From contig CM032663.1 in the NCBI GenBank assembly GCA_019095985.1, forward strand, positions 34,180,284 to 34,244,283: a stretch of 64,000 bases of DNA, read 5' to 3'. The translations under genes and the position numbers were made by a program. The notes below the pieces were generated by a model. That model made no database searches and was not told the DNA's origin. It saw only the letters and a list, made by a program, of their open reading frames with translations. Shown here piece by piece: positions 23,591 through 34,829 of this stretch. The first letter of the stretch is position 1; each line of letters opens with the position of its first letter. Source of the DNA: Streblospio benedicti (Eukaryota; Annelida; Polychaeta; Spionida; Spionidae).

Positions 23591-23925
23591 TCATAAATGG
23601 CCTTCTAAAATACACAATTTAATTGGCAGAGCGCCCAAAATCGAATCGCTTCGTGTCGCCTCATACCGCATAGTTGTGTAAAGTTTGAACGAAATCTGTG
23701 GAACGGTAAAAGTCCGGAGACATACATACATACATACATACATACACATCATACATACATACATACATACATACATACATAATACAAAGTGCCATTACAT
23801 ACATACATTACATACATACATACATACATACATACTGATACATACATACATACATACATACATACATACATGAGAAACTTTACAAGGCTTTCGTTTGAAG
23901 CGACGCAAAAAAGAATCTGGCTTTT
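23591..23925 (-). mobile_element. ATGT-microsatellite-bearing element, copy 1
   Basis: On the minus strand it reads GCGTCGCTTCAAACGAAAGC, an imperfect ATGT repeat (23725-23871), TTCGTTCAAACTTTACACAA, then TTTTGGGCGCTCTGCCAATT. The same order occurs at 32.28-32.72 kb (plus strand), and the last parts recur after the gap at 60.27 kb. The microsatellite is therefore an internal part of the element, not an independent locus. Confidence 0.7.
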
Positions 23926-24398
23926 TTGTTTGCCCTCGGGGCTACGCTGACCTTGCGTTCACTGTGTCTGCTTTTCTCACGCCCGGTCTTCGCCAGCCTT
24001 GCTCCGGCTGTGAGTTGACAATGCGCTGGGGGAAAAAATTATTTAATGCCAAAAGTGGTAATCGATTAGCAGATGCTTGATGTATATATTTTTTGTATGG
24101 AAATCCCTAGAATTTATGCGTCGATCATACGCAGAAACTAATGGGACGCAGCATTAACAAGTGTGAGTTCTCTCTTAAGCCATTTAGTTTTGTGTATGGG
24201 GCGGGTAAATTGGTAATGAAAAAAACAACAACTGATGATCACTGGTATTATTTTTTATTATGTACTGTCTATGGTAGAGTTAGACAGCACCAGACTATTA
24301 TTCAAATCAAGTCATGAAACAAAGTACTGCGCGCATGGCTTCTAATGTGCAAAGTTTTATATTGTTTCACCCCGCCTATCTACATAATTCAAGAGTTT

Positions 24399-27300
24399 TT
24401 AGCCAAACAGTTTGACCCACATGACGTTGAATTCCTGCTTGGAGATTTTCCCATCCTTGTTGAGATCAAAGTCATCAATGATTCCACCAATCATGGCAGC
24501 CGGTAGCATCAACTCAGATGCCAGTATCTACAAAAGAGAGCGATATATGCATCTACATTTGGGAATCTACTACGTTAAAGAACTTTTTAATCACAAAATA
24601 TTTTTAATACTAATCAGGCCCATCAATTATTCTTAAATAACTACACCAGGGAGTAGCAATTCAGCTAATAGTATCTATTAGGCAGTCATTTCATAGAGTT
24701 GTAAGCCCGATGGACTGGGTATAAAATTTAATTTTTACACTCCGATGCCAAGTTTGACACACTGATATGAGGCTCACGCACTTCGATGAACGTGCATACC
24801 ATGTTATAAAGTTTCCGACACTTATATTAATAAAGATTCGCTCCTTATAAAATAAATCACACAACCATATAAAGTTGAATAACCTTATATACATGTTCAC
24901 ACCCTGGTACACGATTTCGTATCCCGATAACAATATTTACACCATGATAGAACGTTTCACACTTTGATATATGCTGTTTTAAACACTGCTATAAAGTTTC
25001 ACACTCCGACGGAACATTTCACAGCCAGCAGTTTCAAACCCTGCCCTATGTTCGCAACCTGATATGCATATAGTGTTTTGCAGCCATGGACAAGAGACGA
25101 CACTCACCGACGTGAGCTCCTCATGGTCCAGGGCTCCAGAGCTGTCCTCGTCCAGGCTGGAGAACTTGGCACTGAGCACCTCCTTCCTGGAAGACACACC
25201 AAATACTGTATATATATGCAATAGGTGCTTTTTGGGTATACAGCTGTATGTCTAATTTTATATGATATCCATTTATTTTCTCCATAGCTGTTCAAAGTTC
25301 TAAAAATTATATAGCAGAAATCTGAATACTATTGTTAATAACACTGTTTCAACCTCTTGGTCCTTGTCAAATATGAACAGCTATGGACAATATAAAGAAA
25401 TGTAATATAAAATGTTATTATATACTGCACCGGCAATATTATAATAATGTAATTTGTGTGTTTTCAAAGCGCACTTGTGTGTTTAATTATATTCCTCTCG
25501 CTATTTCAGTTATCTAGGACAAACAAATTCCTACCATTGTATTCATCTAGCTGAAAACATTTTTAATCCCTAAGCTTCCATTTTGATCAAGTGGCCCCAG
25601 CGCAACTCGAACTGACAGCTACCCGAAGTCACCAGAATTATACCATCATCCCAAGTGGCAAGCTTTTTAAAGGTTAATACAGGAACGAACAAGTGTCTAC
25701 TTAACACCCAGAGCACAGACTGTATTGGTTGTGTTTCACTGAGAACAGAGAGACGAGGATAGAATTAACTTTTAATGACTACTCAATTATAATAAGACTA
25801 TTAACTAAGACTGACAGTACATGTAGCTTGTAGACAAACAAAAACAACCATTAACAATAAGCTGCCATTCAGAGACACCAACAGAGATACACTATTAGAG
25901 TGACTCCCTCATAGCCCCTGTCCCGTCCTAACCATGGGCCACAGAACCAAGGGAGTGGGTGGGGGATATGCATTCTACTATTATTTACAAACACTGCACC
26001 ATTGGGTGTATACGTATACGTGGTCAATAAATCCCTCATCCCTAATGTGTTTAGCCTTATTTCCTATCTTAATTTGTTGCCTTTTCTTCCACATGCAACG
26101 AATTGCTAAGCTTTTCTCCCATTATACATGTCCCATTCCTTGAATTCCCACGTGCCTCTTTTTGGCCTTTGTCCTCACATCCCTCTTCTTTTGCCTTCTA
26201 ACACTCTCAGTATATTACATAAAAATGTTTAAATATAGTTTAAACGACTGTGAATATAGTTTAAATAACCGTGGTTAGAACAATTTTATCTGTAAATATT
26301 GCAAACTAACTAAATAAAAAAATATATATATAGATAAACCATCCCAAACCATGGGCCCCAGTATCATGGAAAGGGTGTGTGGTTTGTATACTTTACTATG
26401 ATTTACAAACACTACATAATACACAGTACTACTATTATATAGAAGGGTATCTACCATATAATAGTAGTGATGTGTATGATATAGTGTTTGTAAATCATAG
26501 TAGTATAATACCACACACCCTCGCATGTTGCTGGGGCCCATGTCCCTAGCATATACATTACAAACAATATAGAGATATAGTGTTTGTAAATCATATAACA
26601 GTAGAACCTCCAATAACGACCACCTCTTTATTGTCACCAACTCTATAATAAGACCACTGTTCGTGGTCCCAGAATTTGTTTCTTAAAATAAACCTCTGTA
26701 TAGAGACCACCTCTCTAATGAGACCACCTCACACTAGTCTCAATTGTGGTCCTATTAGAGAGGTGCTACCGTAATATGGATCCCCCACCCCCCTTCGAAA
26801 GATGCTGAGGACCATGGCCCGAGCGCTCGTACTTTGCAGCCAAGGCGTAGAAGAAGCTGAGCAGCTCTTGAGCGTCGATGCGGCCGCTGTTGTCGGCGTC
26901 GAAGCGCGTCAGCATGGCCTTCAGCGACGGCTCCGGGAAGTCCGGCGCCAGTCCCGACACCAGCTGCGGCAGAGCAAGAGGAGGAGGTTTAACACTGCAC
27001 TGAAGCAGTCAGGGGTGGGGGGGGGGGTGGCAGTCAGTGAGGTTAAGTGGAAAGTACCCATGCCTTTTTACTATCTTTGTCACTAGTATATTCAGTTCCT
27101 TTTTTTTACAAGAAGGGGAGGGAGGCGCACTTGAGGGATTTCATGGGTTTCGTACGCACGGTTGATGACAGACATTAGTCTTTCAAAAGATCTTATATAT
27201 AATAGTTTTTATTTCTATTATTAAAAAAAACTGCCCATGTCAAACATATATAAAGTGCAAAGTTGAAGAGCAAGTACAATTATGACACCCTGTAGCTCTA

Positions 27301-30300
27301 ATAGATATACGATCATTTAAATGCCGTGTGATAGGCTAGACAGACATGCAAAACAACAACATTTAAATACAGTATTTTGTTAAAAAGTGGAGGGGGCACG
27401 GACTGCGCTCCTCCTGGATCTGCCTATGTGTGGATATATTTCTATCTTAAGATTGCAGTATGTTTTTATATCTAAATGTTGTTGTCGTAGGCTACTGCAG
27501 TGGTGCGGCTGCGAGAGTTGTCCAATTACAATTACAACAGCGTCTTGTTTGTACAATGAGCGACATATGGGTGGCTGTATTTGACAGCTGTAAATGTCTT
27601 ATATTGATAAAGTAACATATTAAAGTATGGTTCATTAACACAATGCTAACTGCCAACTGCCATTGAATAATAAATAAGCCAGCACAAGCTTTATGTGTGG
27701 GTGACAGTGCGCGTTAATTCAATAATTCAATCACCACATGGCGCAGCGCAGCGCAAAGTAGTCCTCTGTTGTGGTGAGTGTCGCTCAATTTTTAATGACG
27801 GTGTAATACTGGTACACACTGACGAAAACGGACGGAACATTTTTGGCACTAAGAGACTAGTTGAGAACATTCTGCTGTCGTTCCAGGTAAACAAGAGCCA
27901 TAGTACGAGCTACTGCATAAACCAATCTTATAAGGGTTTTGGCGTGAACTGTTGACTACTGGCGCCGCCCAGTGGATTCTAGCATAACTAACACATATGC
28001 TTCAGAACGGGGACACGTGTACATACTGCAACTCTGTAGAGCGACAACAACCTTTTAAACCCGCTTTACACATAAGCGTTCGTAAGGCGAACCCTTCCAA
28101 CAAACCCCCACGAATTATGTCAAGTTCTGCACTGTGCGTATTGTGGCGACATAGAACGTAGTAAACCAGCATGTTGCAACCAGTGGCTGAGACAAACAGC
28201 CCGTTACTTGCATGGACGAATGTTCTGCGATCCCTAGACGCAGAATAACTACATGTAGTTATAGCCAGCTTTAACCAAACAGTATGTTCTTCTAAATATC
28301 AGTCAGGATTCGCTAATAAGCGATCGCAGACGAATCCTTCCAACGCGGCCACACGCATTGTGTCAAGTTCTCAACTTTGTCGTTTTGAGGCGGCATTGAA
28401 CGTAGTAAAAATGCATGGAGTGACGATTTGCTGAGCCACACGAAGTGTTACTTATGTATGTAAATAAATAAATGTAAATGTCTGGTTTATAGTCTTGATC
28501 AAAGTTTTGATCTGACGACACGACTTTGCAATTTACACCAGGTCTTGGCACATTCAATGATCAGCAATTGATCATTTCTCATATAGTGTTTGCATTGGCA
28601 GCACATTCAGCGCACAATGCTAATCACTCACCAGGCTTTCAATCCAATGACCTGTACCTTTAACGTCAAGCATTTTTGTTTAGGGATGAGTTTGCTCAAC
28701 ACCCACCACCAGACCCGACTGGGAATCGAACCCATGACCTTGTGGACACGAGTCCAACTCCCTAATATAACCACTCGGCCACGGAAGGCGAATTTGACAG
28801 TTCGACGCAATGCATGTAGAACGTTAACCAGTAGGCTGAACATTCGCTAATGCGAATTCCACCTTCTTAGTCTCACGTACACTGTCAAATAGACAAATTC
28901 ATCGGGAAATTCTAAACATGTTCAAAAAATGTTGACGAAAACACAGCTTGGTTATAGTTTGTTTCAAATAGTTATGTTGTGTCTAGGGATCGTAGAAGAG
29001 TCGCATATGTAAGGAACAGTTCGTTTGGCTCAGCATATCGTCATGCATTTTTACTAAGTTACATGTCGCCTCAATATGCCAAAGTTGAGAATTTGATACA
29101 ATCGGCGTGGCTTCGTTGGAAGGGTTCGCCTACGATCGCTGATGTGTGAAGCGGGTTTAAAACCCGCTTTACACATTAGCGAATTCCTCTACGTGCAATG
29201 GCGAACGGGCAAATTAGTCAGAAAATGTTGAACATGTTCAAAATTTGTTGACGAATATACTGGTTGGTTTAGGTTCGTTACAAGTAGTTATGTTGCGTCG
29301 TTGGATCTCAGAACATTCGCACATATAAGTAACACTTCGTTAGGCTCAGCAACGCGTCTCACCATGCATGTTTACTAGGTTCATTGTCGCCTCAATACGC
29401 CCACGTTGACGACTTGACACAATAAGTGGTGATGTGTTGCACAGATTCGCATATGATCGCCTATGCGTAAAGCGGTTTTTAAGGTCTTAATAAACATTGT
29501 TCTGTGAACAGTTCACACTGTAGGAATGTGCACGTACCTTGAGGGCGTCTTCCGGATTGAGGCTGCCGGCGCCATCTGGATCCATCTCACGGATCAGAGC
29601 TTCGCTCTTCTCACTCCTACAAATCGTGGTCAAGTCCATTTGGGGATATGATGTAGTAGAATGGGATAAAAGATGAATAAAATGAAGTAGTACACATCTT
29701 AATCCTAACTTCATGGTTGAAAGGTGACACTCTAACTAAAAAGTCTTCTCTTTTGAAAAAAAATAAAATGATAAAAATCAAGAATACGTTAATTACCGTA
29801 ACCCTGAGCTATTTGGGGATATGATATAATAGGTTGGTACAAAAGAAGAATAAAATGAAATGTGATATAGAAACGTGGAATCCACAGTGAGTGAGGCGCA
29901 TCTGGGAGGAAACCAACGTGTCGGATTTATTTTTATATATTATTTTTTTCTTATCAATCTGGGAATGCATCCATCCCCGCCGCCTCAGTAGACAGACGTA
30001 CAGCGCTTTGATCCTCAGCCTGATGGCGGTGACGTCTGCCGCCACAAACTGGCCGTCCTCCGGCCCCGCAGCCGCACGCACCTGCAACACAGGCGCTCTT
30101 CTAGAATACAGTAGAACCTCCAATTAAGACCACCTCTCTATTGCGACCACATCTATAATATCAGACCACCTTTCACGTTCCGAAACCTTCATAAACCTAC
30201 CAGAAAGAACCTCTGTATAGGGACTACCTCCCTATTGAGACCACCTCTATAATAAGATGACTTTTCACGTTCCGAAACCTTCCTAAAGCTACCGAAAATG

Positions 30301-31505
30301 AATCCTCTGTATAGGGACCACCTCTCTATTGAAATACCTAGCACTGGTCTGAATTAAAGGTGGTCCATAGAGAGAGGTTTCACTGTACATTGATTATCAC
30401 ACATTGACGCTTAATTTCTGATACGCTGTGTATGAGTCATTTGTTGATTTCTAGGAAATGGGCGCAACATCCTCCGTTGACTTTTACGAAGTTGTTTTGA
30501 AAGGATGTAGAGTTGTAGATGTCGGAACTAAATAATGTAAAAGCGGTAGATTTGTACTTTATACATCAAATAGCATGTTTATAATAGTTTATCTGTTGCT
30601 TAAACACAATTAATTATAAATAAAATACAACTCAGCGCACGTATCTTATCCACTTCGTCCTGTCGGACTTGTTGGGTGAGATATGTATTCGTCGTATGTA
30701 TACGTCCTACTTGTATACAAGTTTGCAGTTGTAACTTTTGTATTTTGTTTATTGTTTTATATATTTTTCCTCTTGTTCTTATTTTTCATTGTTGTTTTTG
30801 TGTGCTAAATTTAGGGCTTGATGCTTTAAATATGATGAGAAATGAGCATATTTGGCGTGTGTGCATGGGCGGTGATACAAATATTATTGTACATATGTTA
30901 GACCCGGGGGATGTTATACAAATAGATGCGTACATTACAACGACAATAATCACTTGTCAAATCTTTTCCAATTACATGAACACGAGAAAAAAACCCTAAA
31001 CGTAATGCACTCACTAATTTAGCTGCAACGCCGCCATCTAGTGTTAGTCCATCCATAAAAGCAGCCAGCGCCTCCTCTTCTGTCATGTATTTCACAACGT
31101 CCCCGCTAGTCGCACTCTCTTCACTAGACAAAGAGATGCATGGAAAATGGCAGCTTTATTGAAAGAAAAACAGTCTGGTGACTGTGCGACTACCGTGAAA
31201 TGCTAGGGTGCGGTTTTTGCATCAATAGCTGCTTTGTAAATACTAAATCTATTCAATTCCCATGGGTTAATTTAGGTGCGTTTGATTCCAATATTGTAAA
31301 TACGACTTAAAGAAGCTAATTGTTATCTTAACTATGATTATAGTGATACTTATGCATGCTTTGAATTATTTGTTTGTTGCACGCATTTCCCTTGAACGTT
31401 ATAGATCCATCAACATGCATCACTGCAAATTATAATAACCACGCCGATCAAGGATACGGTACGTTTACAATAAGACAGATCCCGTATCTCCACTCACCTT
31501 GCCAT
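24399..31505 (-). CDS. EF-hand calcium-binding protein, 204 residues, seven coding exons
   Basis: Exons (minus strand): 31505-31498, 31123-31015, 30081-30002, 29616-29538, 26963-26833, 25186-25108, 24527-24399. All have GT-AG borders, all phases agree, and the sum is 615 bases with a TAA stop. The first coding exon is only ATGGCAAG. After an acidic start (MASEESATSGDVVKYMTEEE) come four EF-hand loops: DPDGAGSLNPED (Asp rather than Glu at position 12), DADNSGRIDAQE, DEDSSGALDHEE and DLNKDGKISKQE; the last three are canonical Ca2+-binding loops. An earlier helix pair (GQFVAADVTAIRLRIKAL) may be a decayed fifth hand. No signal peptide or membrane segment, so probably cytosolic. The layout resembles calbindin-like or calmodulin-superfamily proteins; I cannot name the orthologue. 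Introns carry several MITEs and a SINE. Confidence 0.85.
24725..25065. repeat. Degenerate minisatellite in the last intron of the EF-hand gene
   Basis: Loose repeats of about 20-25 bases with the theme GTTTCACACTTTGATA, as in GTTTCACACTCCGACGGAAC, span about 340 bases. Confidence 0.5.
25930..26005 (+). mobile_element. Partial MITE (CCATGGGCC family)
   Basis: CCATGGGCCACAGAACCAAG...TACTATTATTTACAAACACT matches the left arm of the complete copy at 26351-26542. Confidence 0.5.
26351..26595. mobile_element. MITE with CATGGGCCCCAG inverted ends
   Basis: The main unit, 26351-26542, has inverted ends ATGGGCCCCAG...CTGGGGCCCAT, and mirrored internal blocks GGGTGTGTGGT and ACTATGATTTACAAACACT. A further fragment of the same arm runs to 26595, directly against the next MITE. 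Related copies are at 25930-26005 and 41108-41215. Confidence 0.65.
26599..26771. mobile_element. Pogo-like (Tc1/mariner) MITE, CAGTAGAACCTC family
   Basis: Begins CAGTAGAACCTCCAATAACG and ends AGAGAGGTGCTACCG, an inverted pair with TA at the right border. The interior repeats GACCACCTCTCTA blocks. CAGT ends with TA sites fit pogo-like elements. Copies are also at 30109-30385, 36505-36572 and 63278-63703. Confidence 0.6.
27110..27435. mobile_element. Relic of the hAT-like MITE with a nested repeat
   Basis: The right part, CTCCTCCTGGATCTGCCTAT, matches the right end of the element at 4788-4938, and the G-rich GGGGAGGGAGGCGC start resembles its interior. Between them, 27172-27345 (TAGTCTTTCAAAAGATCTTA...GATAGGCTA) is homologous to 59205-59345, so it is a separate dispersed repeat probably inserted here. 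Confidence 0.5.
27436..28056. other. Intron sequence of the EF-hand gene, nothing recognised
   Basis: A frame at 27695-27955 has no family resemblance and lies on the strand opposite the gene. Confidence 0.35.
28057..29158. mobile_element. Non-autonomous DNA transposon with AACCCGCTTTACACA ends, copy 1
   Basis: The ends are inverted (AACCCGCTTTACACATAAGC...TGTGTGAAGCGGGTTT), with further mirrored text inside (GCGAACCCTTCCAAC and GTTGGAAGGGTTCGCC). The interior holds a second set of the same blocks near 28310-28440, so another copy or a duplication is nested, plus a SINE at 28640-28800. Flanks are TTTAAA-like and the target duplication is ambiguous. Confidence 0.6.
28640..28800 (-). mobile_element. 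tRNA-derived SINE (Leu/Ser-like head)
   Basis: On the minus strand it starts GTGGCCGAGTGGTTA (A box), followed at tRNA spacing by GGTTCGATTCC (perfect B box), then GGGTCTGGTGGTGGGTGTTG and AGCAAACTCATC. The head resembles tRNA-Leu/Ser; the tail lacks tRNA structure, so this is a SINE and not a tRNA gene. It is the best-preserved member of the family in this window. Confidence 0.75.
29159..29482. mobile_element. Non-autonomous DNA transposon with AACCCGCTTTACACA ends, copy 2
   Basis: Directly abuts copy 1 across GCGGGTTTAAAACCCGC and ends GCGTAAAGCGGTTTTTAA. It is shorter (about 320 bases), with related interior text (TCGCACATATAAGTAACA, GACGCAACATAACTA-type blocks). Confidence 0.6.
30109..30385. 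mobile_element. Pogo-like MITE, CAGTAGAACCTC family
   Basis: CAGTAGAACCTCCAATTAAG...GAGAGAGGTTTCACTG, flanked by TA on both sides, about 277 bases. Internal GACCACCTCTCTATTG units repeat three times. It lies 28 bases upstream of the third coding exon of the EF-hand gene, in the intron. Confidence 0.7.
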
Positions 31506-32280
31506 GTTGCTGTGTAGTCGTCCACTCTAACACCTATACTGACACCTCACTGACCGCTAACTGACCAGCTGGGAAACATCCCATCACCTGCTGCCACCTG
31601 ACACATAACACTGACCACCAGGTACGGAGGAGCTTATGCAACTGGACAATAATGATGACCGTTTTTGCATAAGCGGACGAGATGATAATTATCCAGAAAA
31701 CTGTAATTGTAGCATTTCACAGACGATTTTTAAAATGACCTATTGTGTACAGATAGCAAAAAACAATCAGTTACATCTCCACAAAGCTGTATATATTTTT
31801 AGAGATGTACATGTACACAAACACAGGTTGCACTGGACCCAAGCAGCATTCATCTGCAGGTTTATTGTTTTATTCGGGTGATACTTTTATGGCACCCATT
31901 ATAATCAATGATAAACTATGGACATTTAAGTTGATATGTTTAATAATACGGCAATATGGAAAATCCCCCCCCCTCTTCCACCCCCGAACACCCCCCCCCC
32001 CCACACACACACCCACACACGCACCCACACTGTGGCATAGCTCTGTAGCACAAGTAATGCGCACCATTACACCATTAGATACATCAGCTTCACTTATCCA
32101 GTTACAAATATCCGCTGTTGTGAGAAGTAATTAAGTAATTCGCTGTAAGAAAGTATTAACAGAGAATTTGTGGACACATACAAGGAACCTTTGTGTCAAA
32201 GAAATGATCTTAATTCAATGATTGCGAGACTGAATTTTTAGATGAAGCACTGTAAGCATCTTTGTTCAATATCAGCATAG
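31506..32280. other. Upstream flank of the EF-hand gene
   Basis: The minus-strand promoter should lie here. No TATA box is evident. A C-run with CA repeats is at 31967-32025. Nothing coding was recognised. Confidence 0.35.
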
Positions 32281-32479
32281 TTGCGTCGCTTCCGCAACTG
32301 AAGCGAAAGCCTTGTGTTTCGTTCGTTTAACTATGTATGTATGTATGTATGTATGTATGTATGTATGTATGTATGTATGTATGTATGTATGTATGTATGT
32401 ATGTATGTATGTATGTATGTATGTATGTATGTATGTATGTATGTATGTATGTATGTATGTATGTATGTATGTATGTATG

Positions 32480-32510
<31 letters not shown>

Positions 32511-33245
32511 TGTATGTATGTATGTATGTATGTATGTATGTATGTATGTATGTATGTATGTATGATTGTATGTATGTATTTATGTATGTATGTTTGTTCT
32601 AACTTGCTGTTTAAAGTATGCAGTTCAGTAGTATGTATGTATTTGTGCAAGTATTTAGCCCTATTTCGTTCAAACTTTACACAACTATTTGGTAATTGAT
32701 TGGATTTTGGGCACTTTGCCAATTAAAGTGTGCTTTCCATAGTGCCATTTTGGGTCAGTTTTCAACCATTTCTGCAATAGCTTTGTTGATGCTTGTGAGA
32801 GAGCAATCAAACTTTGTACATTAACTGTATTCAATTTTGACACTTTGCCAATTAGAGTTTACCTTTCAAAGGGTCATTTTAATTATTTTTCTACTTTTTT
32901 CACTATAGTTTCAATATTGTTCGAAACATGACCATCAAATTGGCATAGTGGTTCTATTGTAATAAAAGTGGTCAGAGAGCACAGCGTTACCATACTAATG
33001 TCGACTCATGGGCAATAGATATTTACTTTAGCCATGTTTAGAAAGCGCCTGCAATCCAATGTCAATAACAGACCGGTAGACGTAGGATGAGTCACGCATC
33101 AAGTAAGACTTTTTTCTACTTTGATTGCAAAGCAAACAGTTTTATTGCCATGTTTTTTCTACTTTGATTGCAAAGCAAACATCTTTATTGCCCATGTTGC
33201 TCTAGCGACGCTGTGCTCTCTGAGCACTTTTGATCTAGTGATTTA
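32281..33245 (+). mobile_element. ATGT-microsatellite-bearing element, copy 2
   Basis: GCGTCGCTTC...GAAGCGAAAGCCTTGTG precedes a 265-base (ATGT)n at 32332-32596. After it come TTTCGTTCAAACTTTACACA and TTTTGGGCACTTTGCCAATT, then a longer 3' body, 32750-33245, whose second half (GTCGACTCATGGGCAATAGA, AAAGCGCCTGCAATCCAATG) matches 60540-60742. No protein is encoded. The arrangement (flank, internal microsatellite, conserved 3' body) is reminiscent of Helentron/pearl-like non-autonomous elements, but no diagnostic terminus was seen. Confidence 0.65.
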
Positions 33246-33337
33246 AGTTCTTTGATATCAGTACGGCAACGATAAAGTCCTATGAAATCTTATTTTCAGT
33301 AAATAAATGGTTCTAACTTCTGGTATCGACTCTATAC

Positions 33338-33814
33338 CCAGGCTGCACACGTAACCCCAAAAATACGTCCTTTTGTCCTTTCATCAAACCAGCAGAAGGT
33401 TAGATAAAGGTATGCAACTGGTGCTTGTCTGCTGTTAACAGTGACCGCTCCCCGCATATGTTGCTTGGATCGCAATGGTTAATGAGGGAAAGATGGCCGC
33501 CCTATTTCCGAAACACAGCTTATCAGTTCGCAGTTCAGTGGGCAGGCTACTTTTGAAAGGTTGTCAATATAAAAGTAGTTAGGGTTGGGCACTTTTTGAC
33601 GGGGCCGGTTTCTGGTCATGTTGTCTTTCTGCACATTGTCATGAGTTTCATACCCTGTTCATGACATGATTGACCATTGCGATCCAAGCAACATATGCTG
33701 GGAGCGATGATTGTTTGCAGCAGTAAAGCACCATGTGACCATCGTCCACTAAACTTCAGCAAGTTTGATGAAAAGACAAAAGGACGTAATTATTGGGGTA
33801 CGTGTGCAGGCTGG
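33338..33814. mobile_element. DNA transposon with about 140-bp inverted repeats
   Basis: CCAGGCTGCACACGTAACCC at the left mirrors GGTACGTGTGCAGGCTGG at the right. Homology runs inward about 140 bases (ACGTCCTTTTGTC, CCGCATATGTTGCTTGGATC and their mirrors). ATAC borders both ends and may be the target duplication. No transposase. Confidence 0.7.
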
Positions 33815-34829
33815 ATACATAGTCGAAACCAGAGCAATATTTATGGGTGTTATTTGATCTTACCATGGGGCCTCTGGTCTGTCACTTTTGGTATAATTTA
33901 CAGAGACTGAACAGTCTTCAAGCAAGCATTATGATGGTGTGTGAGAAATTCTACGATTTCTGCAATTGTGGTGTTGATTGATCAGTATTTTATGAAAAGG
34001 CGACTGTTAGCACATGAATGGCTTATGTGTTAATGTGGGAAGTCTCTTGTTTGTGTTTCACCAGCAAGGCATTGCAGTAAGTACAGAAAACAGCACAACG
34101 TTGTAGAAACGTTACCAATTCGATATGTACAAAAAGGCATCAAAGTAGCCCTTTATAAATAAACCCTAAACTGATTTGTGACCATCTATATAGAATACCT
34201 ACATTACATGGTGAATATCAATTACATTGCTGCATCGTAATAAACTTTGGAGTTGAAATAACTTAGTTATTCACACATAAAATAAAAACGTTGGTAAATC
34301 ACATGCCATTGGCTTTGGGTAAGTTACAACAACTACTGTATGCCAACTGGGTTTTAAGTTGATATATCCGATGAGATGTTTTTCCTGAAATATCACAATT
34401 CTGTTCACCTTCATTCAGTCACACGCTGGACACGGATAGCCTTCTGGTAATACAAATTCATAATAGGTGTTGGATAAAATGCGCTTCTTTCAATTTAGTG
34501 TCGATTGTTAACTTGTTTATATCTTATATTTTGTATCTCCTATACCGGATCCTTTTTATTTACATCTTATCGTGGTTTTACTTAATAAAATAATGCGCTC
34601 CTGTATTCTGAGTCGCCAAGCGAGGAGATTTCGGTCACGTAAATTTGCATTTAGAAAAAATACATCGATGGGTGAATCGATGAACATCTAGACTCAATTT
34701 GAAGAGCGCCCTCTTTTTGAGTAAATGTAATTTGCAGTATGCCATACTCATGTGTTCGTTTGGCATGAAATAATTAAACGGGATATATTTGTTTTAAAAT
34801 ACATATAACAGTTTTCAGATTCTGCCGTC
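33815..34829. other. Upstream flank of the F5/8-C gene
   Basis: AT-rich, no repeat family or gene recognised. The promoter of the plus-strand gene should be in the right part, but no clear element stands out. Confidence 0.35.

Noticed and set aside
28640-28800. A possible functional tRNA-Leu or tRNA-Ser gene
   Set aside because: The A and B boxes are good, but the acceptor stem does not pair and a SINE body follows.
32312-32722. Met-Tyr-Val-Cys and Ile-His-Thr-Tyr repeat proteins
   Set aside because: Translations of the ATGT microsatellite inside a mobile element.
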